This document shows, piece after piece, positions 34,883-46,715 of a stretch of 64,000 nt of DNA. The stretch's first letter is position 1; every line of letters starts with the position of its first letter. The position numbers and the translations under genes are program-made. Location of the stretch: assembly GCA_022225965.2 (NCBI GenBank), contig JAKJXP020000040.1, positions 1 to 64,000 of the forward strand, read 5' to 3'. This stretch comes from Diatrype stigma. Its lineage: Eukaryota > Ascomycota > Sordariomycetes > Xylariales > Diatrypaceae. Under the pieces are notes generated by a model, which was not told the DNA's origin, did no database searches, and was given only the letters and a program-made list of their open reading frames with translations.

Positions 34883-35901
34883 CTATCATGGCATTCCACG
34901 TAGCCTGTCTCATTCTTGCCCATCTTCACCCCTCCCCTGATTCCCCTGGCTCCCCTGACTTTCATACCCAAGCTTTTAGTCTCATTCCTGGCTATAGCTG
35001 AGTGCACATTTCACCCCGAGGCTTTCAGGCTGATCATTAAGGGTTAGACTAGCTCTTGAGGTTAATCCGACTCGCAGCTTACCCGGATCGACTCAACATA
35101 TATTATATTACCAGATTACCTAGTTATCCATCCGATCGTGAGAAACAAAGGCCACCTCTCGAATTTATATTTATGCGGTGTGTATAACCTGCCTGCATTG
35201 TGTGGTGGAGATGTCACGCATATGATATGCATTCGTCTTCGGACTGCATGTTGCCTGCTACCTACCTACCTAGGTAGTCTATTGCCTATTGCATAGGTAT
35301 TCTAAGCTTTCCAGTCAAGATGCTGGTGGCATAGAACCAAGCTTAGGGACTGCCCCAAGCCATCTAACAATTGCTTCAAGATACATACTGTATACCCAGT
35401 TACCGCATACATCGTACACACATACTACATACTACCCAATACGGTACCTACTACATACATACTCATGCTACGTGCTGCACCCCGTATTAAATGCTCGGGT
35501 ATCCAAGTTATCCCAAGTGTTCCTTCCAAGTGTCCCAAGTGTCCCAAGTGGGAGCGAGCTATCTGCTAGTCGAACTTTAGTCGAGGGGGACAAAAAATTC
35601 TTATCTTATGATGCGCTTTAGTTGCTGCTCTTGTCATATCTAACCAATTACGTATGCCGCTTTGGACATTATTCGTTGGCCTCCTCCAGTCTTCTTCTAC
35701 TTGTTCCTTTATTCTCCATCACCTGTTCTTACGCTCTTACGACCATAGACTGGCCATATTGCTTCTTTAATACTGACTTGGCATGTTAATGAGCAGGAAT
35801 TCTCTCGAGTCCAAATATTACCTGACCATCTCGATTGCTACTACTTATGCTTATAGCTCTTACAAACCGCTGAGCTAACAACACCACAAACATCTTACAT
35901 C
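34883..35901. other. Intergenic / AIM21 promoter region
   Basis: No gene seen. It contains CTACCTAC-type repeats and a palindromic TACCTAGGTA (35265-35280), short words that recur in many intergenic stretches of this window. The last 250 bases are pyrimidine-rich and lead to the AIM21 start. Confidence 0.6.
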
Positions 35902-38745
35902 ATGTCTACCACTACACAGTCGACCCCGGCCATCCCCCCTCGTCCTTCTAGGAGTCAAGAGAAGAACAATGGCACCGGCACCGGCACCGGCACCGGCACA
36001 TCACCCCCTACCATTCCACCTCGCCCAACGAGCCTCCGTCGGTTCCAGCGCTCTGTTTCACCCAACCCCGATCGCTTCGCCCCCTCCCCTTTAAACGAAG
36101 CTCCCTTCTCGTCAAAGACACCCCTTACCAGTGGCCACCGCATCAGCAATAGTCATCTTGGACAGGAACTAGATAGACCCGCTAGTGTTGAGCTGCCTGG
36201 TCCGGGTGAAGAAGGCCGAGAGTATGCCGTCATCGAAGATCATAGCAGTTCACCCGAGGTGAGCCGTCGGAGTTCTGCGTCGCCTGAGCAAACTCGAACT
36301 GTCGGCGAGGACATCAAGCTGTATGCTCCGAAACCCACCATGCCAGCCCAGAGCGCCAAGCAACGGGTGGCCGCCGTTACTCGAACCGATTCCGACCGGG
36401 CTGCCGCCTTTGGCATCGGACGGCCGAGCAGCACAGACCAACATGCCACGAACAGAAGTTTAAAGAAGAAGGCTAGCACAGCGAGTCAACTCTCACAAAC
36501 GGCAGCCGACATTGAGGACGAACAAGGCATCCCCGAGATTGGCCGCCGAGTTCCAATGTATCCCAATGCCGGCGATGTTCAAGCCCCCTCCCCTGCCCCG
36601 ACTTCTGCGCCATCTGAGGGTGCCAAACCAAGCCGTAGCCACCACACTCGGAAATCTAGCTCTCGTGGCTTCAACGAGCTCCCACCTGGAAGCTACGGTC
36701 TCCACGGCCATGGTGTTGCTTCGACGGACAAATTAGACAAGGCGTACTATGAGAAGCACCCCGAGGTCCACCAAAAGGAGAAATACAAATATCTCCATGA
36801 CCGTCCCAACGACTTCTCTTTGAGCAGCGAAGACCTCAACAAGATTGTGCGGGAAACTGCTAGCCGCGGTGCTGGCTTTGGTAATGCAACCTACAGATAA
36901 ACTCGGGAGCTATTCTAACGAGTCACAGGTACATCTCACGAGTATACCGGAACCCCTAGTGAACAGGTTGGGTTCCAAGCAACTGAAGAGTATGCATCCC
37001 GCATGTCACGGCCATCGTCTGTTGCCCCCAAGGATGCCGCATCTTCCAAGAAACATGGCTCTGGGCCTGATATCACTGTCCAAGGTGATCCTGATGACGA
37101 GAACGATATCATTCATGTAGAAGATTCAGGCCACCACAAAGGATATGTCAACTACGGCGATGAGCAGTCGGCCCATGGCCAAGGTGCCGATGACGGATAT
37201 GTAGCCCCAATTCTGGCGCCCGATGAGGTTGCCAAGGATCCTACACCTCACGAACTTCATCCCGCCGTGGAGCCCGCTCCTGAGCGACGTGGAAGTGCTT
37301 TCGAAATGGACGGACCCAAGAGCCGCCCTACAAGCCGGCCTGCAAGCATATATAGCCCACCAGAAGTCCAATCAACCCCCTTGGAGGATGTGAAGGAGTA
37401 TGAGCCTCTATTCAATGACGATGAGAAGAGCGGCAAGCAACCCATGACGGCCGAAAGACTAAAGGAGTTCCGCCAGAGGTTTCCAAGCCGTGACATTTGG
37501 GAAGATGCACCTAACAGTGTGCATGCCACCGCCGAGGTGTCAACACCCGATATAACAGAGGCCCCTCCGAAATCACAGGCTCCTGTCACGGATATCCCCC
37601 CTCGAGAAAACGAGACACCCGCACAGGCCTTTGCTCGTAGACAAGAGGAATTAGCTGAGAAGGAACTTGTTACACCTGACAGCTTTTTGTACCGGGTGCA
37701 GAAACCGCAGTCTTACGTGGAGCACCAGTCCCACATTGCTAAGGAGATGCATGCCCGGCCCGGCCCAGCACAGCGCTTCCCTAGTCGGGATGTATGGGAG
37801 GATACTCCCGATTCTTTGCAATTCACGACAACAGTGTCTGGCCCCCAGTCGGGTAGGGACACGCCGCCGGAGGAGGAGGTCAACTCCGAGGCCACAGGCA
37901 CCACCACCTCCGACAAGCCAGCGATCCCCTCTCGCCCTAAGAAGCAGGCTTCTGGAGATGAGGCCACTTCCAAGCCCACTATCCCTGAACGGCCTATCAA
38001 ACACCAGGTCCCGCCCCAGAGTGCTCCTGAGACTAAGCAATCGGAGCCTGCGGCCCAGCCAAAGCCGTCGATACCGGCCAGACCCGCTGGAGGTAAGATT
38101 GCAGCGCTCCAAGCCGGGTTCATGTCAGACCTTAATAAGCGCTTGCAATTGGGACCACAAGCGCACAAGAAGGAAGAGTCTCCAGCCGCCCCTGATTTGA
38201 CAGAAGAGAAAGAGAAGAAGCCCCTTGCCGATGCGAGGAAAAGTCGCGCCCGTGGCCCGCAGCGAAGGGCACCTACAAAACCTGCGGTTAGCAGCACTGA
38301 CAAATCCACACCGCCGCCTGCGTCTAGTGGTAAGCCCGTGCTTACTTTCTCCATGACGCGGACCTTGTTCAGCATCGACGAAGAAGGTACGATAACTGTC
38401 GAGGAGGAGCCCATGACATCGGTCGATGAAGAGCCAAAGAAGACAATACAAAGCACAGTGCACGAGACTGAGGAATCCAAACCCGAGCCGCCCAAATCTG
38501 AGGATTTGGCTCAAGAGCCAGAAGCCGTGACCGAAGGGAGCAAGGATGAAGATTCTGTGTCCCAGCCGCCCCTGTCGGAAAAGCCGGACGTCGAGACACC
38601 CCATGCGGACACCACAAGTGTACCCGAAGCAGACAGAGAAACAAAGACCCTTGTCGCCAACACAGCTGGTGAGCCCATCCTCGAAGAGACACTCGAGAAG
38701 GGACCGGGTGACGAGGTCAAAGAGGTGGAAAACACCCAGGATTAA
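35902..38745 (+). CDS. AIM21: AIM21-like actin-patch protein
   Basis: Exons 35902-36880 and 36929-38745 (48-bp intron) give about 931 residues. The protein is largely disordered and rich in P, E, S and T. It carries repeated proline motifs that suit SH3 binding: AIPPRPSRS, TIPPRPTSL, AIPSRPKK, TIPERPIK and SIPARPAGG. Signature blocks of fungal Aim21 homologues include YYEKHPEVHQKEKYKYLHDR and the paired RFPSRDIWEDAP / RFPSRDVWEDTP. In yeast, Aim21 works with Tda2 at cortical actin patches to restrain barbed-end assembly during endocytosis; that role is transferred from the family. A hexanucleotide repeat (ACCGGC) near the start encodes a Gly-Thr run. The gene converges with MCM10. Confidence 0.85.
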
Positions 38746-40067
38746 GCTGTCGATCGGACCCGATGACCTCGGCTTGTGGCGAGCGAAACATGTGTTTTCT
38801 TTTCCTTTTTTTTCTTTCTTCATCTTAGAACTTATGACGTTCCTATTTCTATTGATCGGATGGTCCTTGGGAGTGGGGAACGGAAATGTGCTGCTATAGT
38901 CGGGTTTTAACTCTGTAGCGGTAGTAGTAACAACGCCAAACATCAACATCAGCGGCTTCGTCGACGCGCACTATTAGTCGGAGAAGAAAGAAGAAAACAA
39001 AAGAGGGCGAAAATGAGAGGGGGGAAGGAAGAGAAGCGAAAGTTCCATCGTAGTGTAGTAAGAACTGTGGACATGTGGTTTCGTTTTCGTTTTCTTTTTC
39101 TTCCTTCACTTCGTTCATTCTCGCTCGAGCTCGGCAAACACCTGTAGGCTCTTTCTTCCTCAACTAGTATCGTCGTCAGAAGATAAATACTTCACTCCTC
39201 GGGAGAGGAGAGCGCCATTCGTATGCTCATATGCCTGGCGCCTCTATGCGCAGTCACCCCTCCAGACTGAATTTCGTGGGCTTGCATGTTGACATCAATA
39301 GTGCTATGCATATTATACATCACACACAGTAAACGAGGAGTCACCTCCTGATCACTTTGAATATGGACTATATAGCCTTACATATTAGGGGAAAGCGGTT
39401 TGGAAAGAAATGTGGAGGGGGGGGGGGTTATATTTTATATTTTTCCCAAGCAATAGATTATTTTAACTTACCCGCCCGAATTTCATCTCTTTCCGATCTT
39501 GCCATAGTATTTGTACCATGCACTGACCCATACCCTTCTACATGCCCACCGGGGCTCGATACGATCGAGGGGATTCGAGCGGTCCGGCCTTGGTACTGTA
39601 GGAGATCACATCGCACAACGTGGTAGTAATAGGGGCAACAGTAGGCAGCAGTGGAAGTAGTAGGTGTGCAACTTGAATTATATACGGCATGTATAGAGGT
39701 GATTTGTATACCTAAGTAGCTACCACCTTCTCCTCTCCGCCGTCATCATCGTCAATGCAGTAAAGTGCCCGGTTCTGTCCGAGTGTTCCAGATACCTCCT
39801 GAAACTCCATCTATCCAACCCAGCCAAAAGAACCAACGTATCGTCCCGCCCTTCCCTCCTCCTATGCTATGCATCCATGGCATCATCCCATCCGGACATT
39901 CAGCTAAAATTTTCGAACCACCGCCCGTATAAAAGAGGGGGAAAAAACAACACGCTATGCTAAGCAATATCAAACTTTTTTCGTCTTTTGGTCCGCCTCT
40001 CTGCCTCCATCAACGCCTGACCGCCCCCCACCTCCCCGCAAACCCCCTTTAGTTGTTGTGTTTGGTT
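38746..40067. other. Intergenic between convergent AIM21 and MCM10
   Basis: Two 3' flanks face each other here. No gene is recognised. A homopolymer run of G lies near 39415-39427. Confidence 0.6.
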
Positions 40068-42908
40068 TCAGCGGAGGATAACGAGCTCGTCATCATCATC
40101 GTCATCGTCGTCAGCGGCATCCTCCATAACGACCATCCTGCCGCGTCCCCGCGCTTTCGCTGCTGGTGTAGCAGCAGTGGCAGTGGCAGTGGCATTGTTT
40201 GTCACCGTCAGCTCGCCGCCGAGGCTCTCGCGCCCGGCCTCGCGGATGCCCTTTTCGGTGACGAATCGAGTCTTCTTGCGGACGGGAGACCGATCTGCGT
40301 CACGGCCACCGCCATTCTTCGCACCCCCTTGGGTGTTGTTGCTGTTGCTGCCGTTGCCGTTGCTGTTGCTCCCCTCCCTGAGATTCGCGCCATCCTTCAT
40401 GCGCGTCAGCTTGTCCCTGAGGTTACCGCCCCAGCCGAGCGCAGAGGCAGATCTGCCGGTACTGCTAGTATTGTTATTGTTGTTGTTTCTGCCATTCCTA
40501 GTGCCGCTGCTGGTGGTGGTGGTAGCAGCTCCTCCTCCCCTCGACGTCGAGACCCTGGAGCCCGCGCCCGACATGGTCACGCTACTGGACAGGAAGGACG
40601 ACCCGCCGCCGCCGCCCGGGACGAGGGTGGTGGTGCGCTTGCGCTTGACGGGGCTGAGGTGGATGTGGGGCTGCCCGGAGCCCTTACCTCCGAGCAGGCC
40701 CAGGGACCTGGCGTCTACCGGCGCCGTCGCTGTTGTAGCAGCGCTGCCGCTGTCTTGTTGCTGTTGCTGTTGCTGATCCGAGCCGTCCTTCCCTGCAGCG
40801 GCGGCGGCGGCGGCGGCCTTCTGCTTCTTCTGCGCGAGCTCCATGTACTCCCTGCCGGCGCCAGAGCCGACCTTGCCGAGCGTCTTCATGAGGTCGCGCT
40901 CCTTCTCCTGGGCGGCGAGGCGGCGGCGCAGGGCCTCGCCGCGCTCGGCCCGCTCGGCCACCTGGCCCGGCAGGCACTCGTTGTCGAGCATGGTGGCGGC
41001 GCTGCTGGCGCGGCTGATGAACCAGTGGCCCTTGTTTTCGCGGGCGCGGTCGTCGCCGTCGTCGCCCCATCGGTTGCTGTTGGGGCGGTACTGGCTGTTA
41101 CCATTGCCACCTCCATTCTGCTTCTTGTTCCCCCTACCCCTACCACCGCCGCCGCTGCCGCCGGGGCCCAACCCCGTATCGAAGGCGTTGACGTCCTGGC
41201 GGGCCTGGCGGTGCTTGGCCAGGGCGGCGTTCATGTGGAACTCGCAGAACTCGGTGCGCTTCCGGTTGACCCAGCTGTTGCACAGGTCGCCGTCCTTCTT
41301 GACGCTCTTGCAGAAGCCCAGGTCGCGCGCCGCGCCCACCTCGAGGATGGTGTCCTGCCCGCTGTTGATGACGAGGCTGAAGCGGCCCGTGTCGGCGCGC
41401 CCCGGCGGCGGCGGCATCACCGTCGGGTTGAGCACCGCCAGGAGCGTGCCGGGCGTCAGCTTCCAGTACCGGTCGAAGCCCGTGCCGAACAGGAAGAGCT
41501 CCAGCTCCCACTGTAGGTCTACCAGCTTCAGGACCATGTACTTCCCGCGCGCCGGGTCCGCTGCCTCCGCCCCCGCCACCTTCCGCTCCCGCGGGTTGTG
41601 GACGGGCTTGTGGGCGCGTGGGTCCGACTTCGACGCGAGGATCCCGAACACCACGATGTCCTGCTCGATCTCCGGCAGCTCGAAGTCCGGCGCCTTGACG
41701 TGCTTCAGCAGGTCCTTGATCACGTAGGCCTTCTTGCCGCTCAGGTTCCGCGCCAGCACCGGGTGGGGGATGATGCGCTTCGACAGGTGTATGCTGGAGT
41801 AGGGCTCGAACGCCGAGGCCTCCTCCTCTGGTACCTCGGAAGGGGGCGCTTTCCTTCCACTCGTGCCTGTGCTCGTGCTTGCTTTCAGCTGCGACGCCTC
41901 GGATGCCTCGAAGCTGCTCCCTGCTGACAGTATCGAGGAAGACCGGTTCTCGTCCTGTGACGGCCGTCGCAGGTTCGACACCGTATTGCTCCGTCTAAGC
42001 CGGTTGTTGCCGGAAAGCACCTCCTCGCGACTGAACTGCGCCGGTTCTTGCGGTACTTCGGGTATCTCTGTCGCGTTGCTCTTGAACCGCTCCATCTCGT
42101 CTTTGCCAAGCTCGAAGGCAGTGGACCTGGCTTCCCTAATCCGCGCCTGTCTCTCCTGCCGACTTGCCTCTTCCGAGCGAGCTGCCGCCAACCTCTCGCT
42201 GAAAGTCTTGGGCCGTTCCTGAGCGGACCTGCTGTTACCAGCTTCCAGGGTTGGAGTCCGAGCTCGCCTTAGATACCCGCCGCTCTGTGTGTCTGCCGTA
42301 TTTCTCAGGCTTGGTGCCCTTTTCAATGAAACATCTTTTCCTTTCAACCCCTTATCTATTCCTAGTAGTACTCTGCTAGGAGACGTCTGGCTCTGGACTG
42401 GCTGGGCCTTCCTTACTGGGGATGCTGGAACTTGTACGTCGGCTTGGGACCGCGGCCGTGTTATTGCGCTGGGCCGTAGGCCTTCTGTTCGCGATTGTGA
42501 CCTGGCCGTCGTCGTCACCCGTGCCGTTGTGGGAACGTTGCTCGGTATAGTTGCTGACCGCGGCCTTGATGGAATCTCGGCAGTATCCTCCGGGCCCCTT
42601 TTTGCTTTTGCGCTCTGCAGCTGCTTCAATCTGAGCTTCGCCTGGATGGCCTGCAGCTTCAACCGCAGGACCTCTTCGTCCTCCTCCTCGTCGTCAATAT
42701 CCATAGCGTCATCGTCGTCGAAGTCATTTACCCGGAGGTTTTGGGACGACGCGGGCCGTGCTGGTATTCGGTTCCTTTTGGTTGGCGAGGGCGAGGGCGA
42801 GGCCCGCTCGGCCATCTGTCGATATCGCTCGCGTCCAGAAGGGGTGCCCATTAGGGCTTCGTGTGGTGACTTCGGGGGCCATTGTGGCTCGGCTCTGTTG
42901 GTAGGCAT
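40068..42908 (-). CDS. MCM10: DNA replication factor Mcm10
   Basis: A single exon of 946 codons. The N-terminal third is disordered, with a coiled-coil-like EEVLRLKLQAIQAKLRLKQL. The conserved core starts at about residue 373 (SSIHLSKRIIPHPVLARNLS) with the OB-fold, including YMVLKLVDLQWELELFLFG. A zinc finger follows at about residues 527-556: C-K-S-V-K-K-D-G-D-L-C, then EFCEFH. The C-terminus is low-complexity (G, N, S, T and A runs) with basic patches such as SPVRKKTRF. Mcm10 binds DNA and the CMG helicase and is needed for origin firing and for polymerase alpha stability. The start ATG follows the divergent promoter shared with the RNase H2B gene, where a single ACGCGT site is present. 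No introns are needed. Confidence 0.95.
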   Translation of the reverse strand: MPTNRAEPQWPPKSPHEALMGTPSGRERYRQMAERASPSPSPTKRNRIPARPASSQNLRVNDFDDDDAMDIDDEEEDEEVLRLKLQAIQAKLRLKQLQSAKAKRGPEDTAEIPSRPRSATIPSNVPTTARVTTTARSQSRTEGLRPSAITRPRSQADVQVPASPVRKAQPVQSQTSPSRVLLGIDKGLKGKDVSLKRAPSLRNTADTQSGGYLRRARTPTLEAGNSRSAQERPKTFSERLAAARSEEASRQERQARIREARSTAFELGKDEMERFKSNATEIPEVPQEPAQFSREEVLSGNNRLRRSNTVSNLRRPSQDENRSSSILSAGSSFEASEASQLKASTSTGTSGRKAPPSEVPEEEASAFEPYSSIHLSKRIIPHPVLARNLSGKKAYVIKDLLKHVKAPDFELPEIEQDIVVFGILASKSDPRAHKPVHNPRERKVAGAEAADPARGKYMVLKLVDLQWELELFLFGTGFDRYWKLTPGTLLAVLNPTVMPPPPGRADTGRFSLVINSGQDTILEVGAARDLGFCKSVKKDGDLCNSWVNRKRTEFCEFHMNAALAKHRQARQDVNAFDTGLGPGGSGGGGRGRGNKKQNGGGNGNSQYRPNSNRWGDDGDDRARENKGHWFISRASSAATMLDNECLPGQVAERAERGEALRRRLAAQEKERDLMKTLGKVGSGAGREYMELAQKKQKAAAAAAAAGKDGSDQQQQQQQDSGSAATTATAPVDARSLGLLGGKGSGQPHIHLSPVKRKRTTTLVPGGGGGSSFLSSSVTMSGAGSRVSTSRGGGAATTTTSSGTRNGRNNNNNNTSSTGRSASALGWGGNLRDKLTRMKDGANLREGSNSNGNGSNSNNTQGGAKNGGGRDADRSPVRKKTRFVTEKGIREAGRESLGGELTVTNNATATATAATPAAKARGRGRMVVMEDAADDDDDDDDELVILR

Positions 42909-43949
42909 CGTTGGCGGTGTGCTGTTCGGTGTGGATGTACTCCGTAGTGTTTACCGACCAGAATGCTCAGCAGCACCGTCCCCTCCTCCCACGGAACAGC
43001 GGCGTGTTGCAGGGATGTTGTATACCTATCTCTACCATCCAATTCATTCGAGCCGGGTGTGACAGCATCCGGCAGGGTCTCTATCGATAGAACGTCGTCC
43101 AGTCCAATCCAGTCCAAAAACACAGGAATCCTCGTAGATCCAATTGCCAATTGCGATAAGAAGCGGATATGGGCATGCGCGGAGTTATGCTAGTTGATGG
43201 TGCCCGTTGATAACAGTACCTGAACTAATAGAATAATAAGCCTTGGAACGAGGGGTACGGTATCTCAACTCGATTGCTTGAATGCAGACAACTACCGGTA
43301 TATACACGAAGTATGAAGTATAAGGTAAATGTATGATGTATTCTAGACTCTGGACTATCCCGATATACTCCAATAGCTGTATTCTGTACGTATGTATGTA
43401 CGTATGTGCGTATGTGTGTGTGTATGTGTATGTGTGTGTAGTATGTACATGCAGAACATGGCAGCATCCATCCATAGAAACATGGATCGGTTTCACTGTT
43501 TCAGAGCGGTGCAAGGTCGTTGGTAGCAGGTCTGTAGGGTATCGATAAGCTGTCAGGGTCCTGCAAGTACACCACCATGCGGAGAATACGTCCATGTGAT
43601 TGGTTCGCCAGGACGGAGACTCGCGTTCTGTGCAAGGATAACGCGACTACGGAGCACTGAACTTAAGTGAGACGCGTCTAACAGGGGCGCTTGGACAGGG
43701 GTACCTCCATACAGCTATACGCACCTACCATAGTAAGTAGTAACTTGAAGGTATAACCTTCAGGTTACTTCATAATATTCACGGACAATGCGATAACTAC
43801 ATGCCAATAATTGACGATCCCCGCCAGCATCTATCTGCCTTAGCACCACTGACTTCGATTGGATTGTACCTGCGCTTCCGAGTTCCTTAAAGAGCCAAGT
43901 CGATTAGGATACCGTTCGCTCTATTTTGGCATCGTTTTGGATATTGGAT
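42909..43949. promoter_or_regulatory. Divergent promoter region of MCM10 and RNase H2B
   Basis: About 1 kb between two divergent replication/repair genes. It contains one ACGCGT (43672-43677), the MCB element bound by MBF in yeasts, 273 bp upstream of the RNase H2B start. A TATG/TACG/TGTG microsatellite lies at about 43385-43445. No gene of its own is recognised. Confidence 0.55.
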
Positions 43950-45386
43950 ATGGCGAGGACGACGAGGTCTAAAGCCGGCGCCGGCAAAAGCTCGACGACA
44001 CCCAATACTACGACTACAACTTCAAACACTTCATCTCAGTCACGATATATATTACCATCCGAATCTGCCAGCCCTCCCAAGCTCTTCATCCTCCCAAATA
44101 AAGCCACAAAGGAAGCCCGGATAGTTTCCCTGTTGAATCCTCGGCATTCGAAACCTGCTCGGTACCTAGTCTGTCCGGAGACCGGCATCTACGAGTTCAC
44201 CAAAGTTGCAGCGCCCAAGTCGACACCCCGAAGCTGGCTGATAGAAGGCGGTGCTCCCAACACGCTAGAGGAGAAGGCAGACGATAACGGCGCGGAATTC
44301 GGCTCCTACGTTACCAAAGGCGCCGACCTGTTCGTTGCGACTCCCATCGACCCGCTATTCCTGGTCCTACCCGCCCTCGCGGCCGCCTCGAAGTCGGAGA
44401 AGCGCTTCTTCCTCGCCAGCGACGACCACTTCGATTCCATACTGCAAGCCTCGCCACACTTATCAGAGATACTCAAGCACGAGAATGTACGGCGGATACT
44501 GGAGTCACGCATGGCCGCCGCCTGCGAGACCTCGCAAGGGAACGGCGAGCTGATGTTCCGCTTCAGTGAAGAGGCTCTCCTGAGCGAACTGCTATCCAAG
44601 GCGAAGAAGATGGCCGAGCAGCCCTTGCCCAAGAGCATGGAGGAGAAATTCGTGACCAAGCCATTGGAGGCTCCTATGCTAGGCGTGAAGAGGGAAGCTA
44701 CCCTCTCCGTCTCCCAGGATCAGACCGATGCCGCCACTACCACCCAAACCCCTGAATCGGCAACGACACCTTCGGCAGCCGAGTCCTCTGAGTCTCAGTC
44801 GTCAGTAGCATCAGCAGAGACCGCTGCAACAACAGCGAGTAAAACCTCAGACGCGTCGACGACAGCCACGTCGGTGACCAGCACTACCGTCGCCGTCAAA
44901 GAAGGAGGAACATCAGCAGCAGAAACAACAGCTACCGCGGAGGTCGCCGCGACAGCGGTCCAAGCGTCGGCCGAGATCGTCCGGCTGCAGCGGCTGCGGA
45001 CCGCGTTCCAGTTCATCTGCAGCCGGTACGTGGCGGCGGACCTAGCGGCCGATCTCAAGAAGAGAATGTCAGCAGCGCCAGGGCCACAAGACTCTGAACG
45101 GGGCACCGGGGTCGGGGTCGGGGTCGACTTCGCGCCGCTGGACGACTACCTCGCGCAGATCGCGCGGATGCGGCAGGAGGCGCTGGCGGCGCGGTCTCTG
45201 GGCGGCGACTACGCGCGGAAACGGGCGCTGGACGACGACGAGGCGGCCGAGCGGGCCGAGAAGAAGCGCCGCCGCGATGAGGAGGAGAAGCGCAAGAAGG
45301 CCGGGGAGTCGCGCGGCGTGCGCGACCTCAAGAAGGTCAACACGAATGGCATGAAGAAGATGAGCGATTTCTTCAAGAAGAAGTGA
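43950..45386 (+). CDS. RNH202: Ribonuclease H2 subunit B
   Basis: 478 residues from the ATG at 43950; the upstream frame opens only with a TTG. After a basic, S/T-rich N-terminus, RYILPSESASPPKLFILPNK begins the RNase H2B fold, followed by LNPRHSKPARYLVC, PRSWLIE and VATPIDPLFLVLPAL, which are typical of the family. A long S/T/A-rich linker (residues about 250-330) separates this from a helical and basic C-terminus. The protein ends with MKKMSDFFKKK, which resembles the PIP box (PCNA contact) at the end of human RNASEH2B. The subunit has no active site; it supports the catalytic subunit that removes ribonucleotides and R-loops from DNA. No intron. It is divergent from MCM10 and convergent with DUO1. 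Confidence 0.93.
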   Translation: MARTTRSKAGAGKSSTTPNTTTTTSNTSSQSRYILPSESASPPKLFILPNKATKEARIVSLLNPRHSKPARYLVCPETGIYEFTKVAAPKSTPRSWLIEGGAPNTLEEKADDNGAEFGSYVTKGADLFVATPIDPLFLVLPALAAASKSEKRFFLASDDHFDSILQASPHLSEILKHENVRRILESRMAAACETSQGNGELMFRFSEEALLSELLSKAKKMAEQPLPKSMEEKFVTKPLEAPMLGVKREATLSVSQDQTDAATTTQTPESATTPSAAESSESQSSVASAETAATTASKTSDASTTATSVTSTTVAVKEGGTSAAETTATAEVAATAVQASAEIVRLQRLRTAFQFICSRYVAADLAADLKKRMSAAPGPQDSERGTGVGVGVDFAPLDDYLAQIARMRQEALAARSLGGDYARKRALDDDEAAERAEKKRRRDEEEKRKKAGESRGVRDLKKVNTNGMKKMSDFFKKK

Positions 45387-45867
45387 AAGGGGATAAGAAA
45401 AAGAAATATGGGGGAAAAACCAAAAATGGGATGGTGAGAGAATGTCCTGTCCAGTCATGCATGTCCTGCCATGCCCTCGTGGTGTTGGAATATCTACCTA
45501 TTGCTAAGGAAGGGACGGGAAGGGAACCCAGGGTATGGAAGGCGTTGCTCCTGATCAGTGATTACTGTTGAAAGCTCTTGTGTATCATAATATCGTAAGG
45601 CTACCTGTGGATATAGTCATATGCCGGCCGTAGTGCTGCTCGAGCACTATCTTCTTGCCTGACAAGAAGTCGGCAGACATGTCAACCAACTCATGACATG
45701 TGGTCATAGATAATGTACATACACATATATGTACAAATAAGAGATCAAAAATCGATCTTGCTCCAAGAAGTCAGCAGGCGCATTGGGCGCTCCGCATAGT
45801 CGGCTTGCCATGCGTAACATTTCGTGATCTCCTCCCTCGTCTTCTCTTTCTTTTCTTTTCTTTTTCC
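45387..45867. other. Intergenic between convergent RNase H2B and DUO1
   Basis: 480 bp that must hold both 3' ends. A T/C-rich tract lies directly downstream of DUO1 (about 45838-45868). No gene is seen. Confidence 0.6.
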
Positions 45868-46715
45868 TCAATACCCCCGCGCCCCTCTTCCTCTCCCGCT
45901 GCCGCGCGCACCGCCCAACCCCCGGCCGATGCCCGAGGTGCCCCTAGCGCTCCCGAAGCTCGAAGTGGTGGTGCTGTTACCGTCCGCCGCCGCGTAGCTC
46001 GAATTGGCGCCTCCCCTCGCGGCCGCCGCCGACCCGGCTCTCGTCCGGTACGTGCCCGTGCCCGAGACGCCGCGCATGGACCTCGTGCCCCGGACGGCGC
46101 GGACGCCCCTCGTCGACGGCGTGCGGCTGGCGGAGGCCGAAGAGGAGGAGGCGCCTCCTCCTCCGCCGCCGTCCCGGCGCCGCTGCTGCTCCTCCTCCAG
46201 ACGCCTCCGCGTCTCGGCGCGCCGGCGCTCGTCCTCGGCGGCCCGGCGCTCGGCCTGCTGCTGCCGCTGCAGCGCCTCGCTCTCCATGTCGGCTAGGTCC
46301 TGGCTCGCGCCCTTCCAGGTCGGGTTCAGGATCAGCCGCTGGTTGTGCTCCGTCTGCGACAGGATCCGCGTCCAGGTGTTGAGGAGCGTCGAGGCCGTGT
46401 TCACCGTGCTCGAGACGGTCTGCGGGTAAGCGTCAGTCAGTAAGTTGCTGGAAGAAAGATGGGCAAAATACTGACATGCATGTTTCCATTGGCCCGTTCC
46501 AGGGTCCCGATCACGCCCTCGATCAGCTCGTTGATGTTGCGCACCCCCTCGAGCTCCCGCTGCAGGGCCGCCTCCCGTACATCGTCCGAGTCGTCGTAGC
46601 GGCTGCTCTGGTTGTTAGACGGAGTCTTGGGCCGCTCGGGTTCTCTCGTGGGCTTCTTGGATGGAGAGGCGAAGAGGTCGTCGGGGTCCGATTCGTCTGA
46701 CAAATGGTCCGCCAT
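45868..46715 (-). CDS. DUO1: DASH complex subunit Duo1
   Basis: Exons 46715-46476 and 46419-45868 (56-bp intron) give 263 residues. The acidic N-terminus (MADHLSDESDPDDLF) leads into the conserved Duo1 helix REAALQRELEGVRNINELIE, then TLERANGNMHTVSSTV and LLNTWTRILSQTEHNQRLIL. A coiled coil rich in R, E and Q follows (EALQRQQQAERRAAEDERRR), and a G/R/S-rich tail ends GRGRGARGY. The DASH/Dam1 complex forms a ring on spindle microtubules and couples kinetochores to their ends. The family call is firm from the central block; the tail is low-complexity. It diverges from the unknown gene at 48323 across a promoter region with three ACGCGT sites. Confidence 0.93.

Noticed and set aside
40053..41727. 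Long plus-strand frames opposite MCM10
   Set aside because: Shadows created by the high GC content of the true minus-strand gene.
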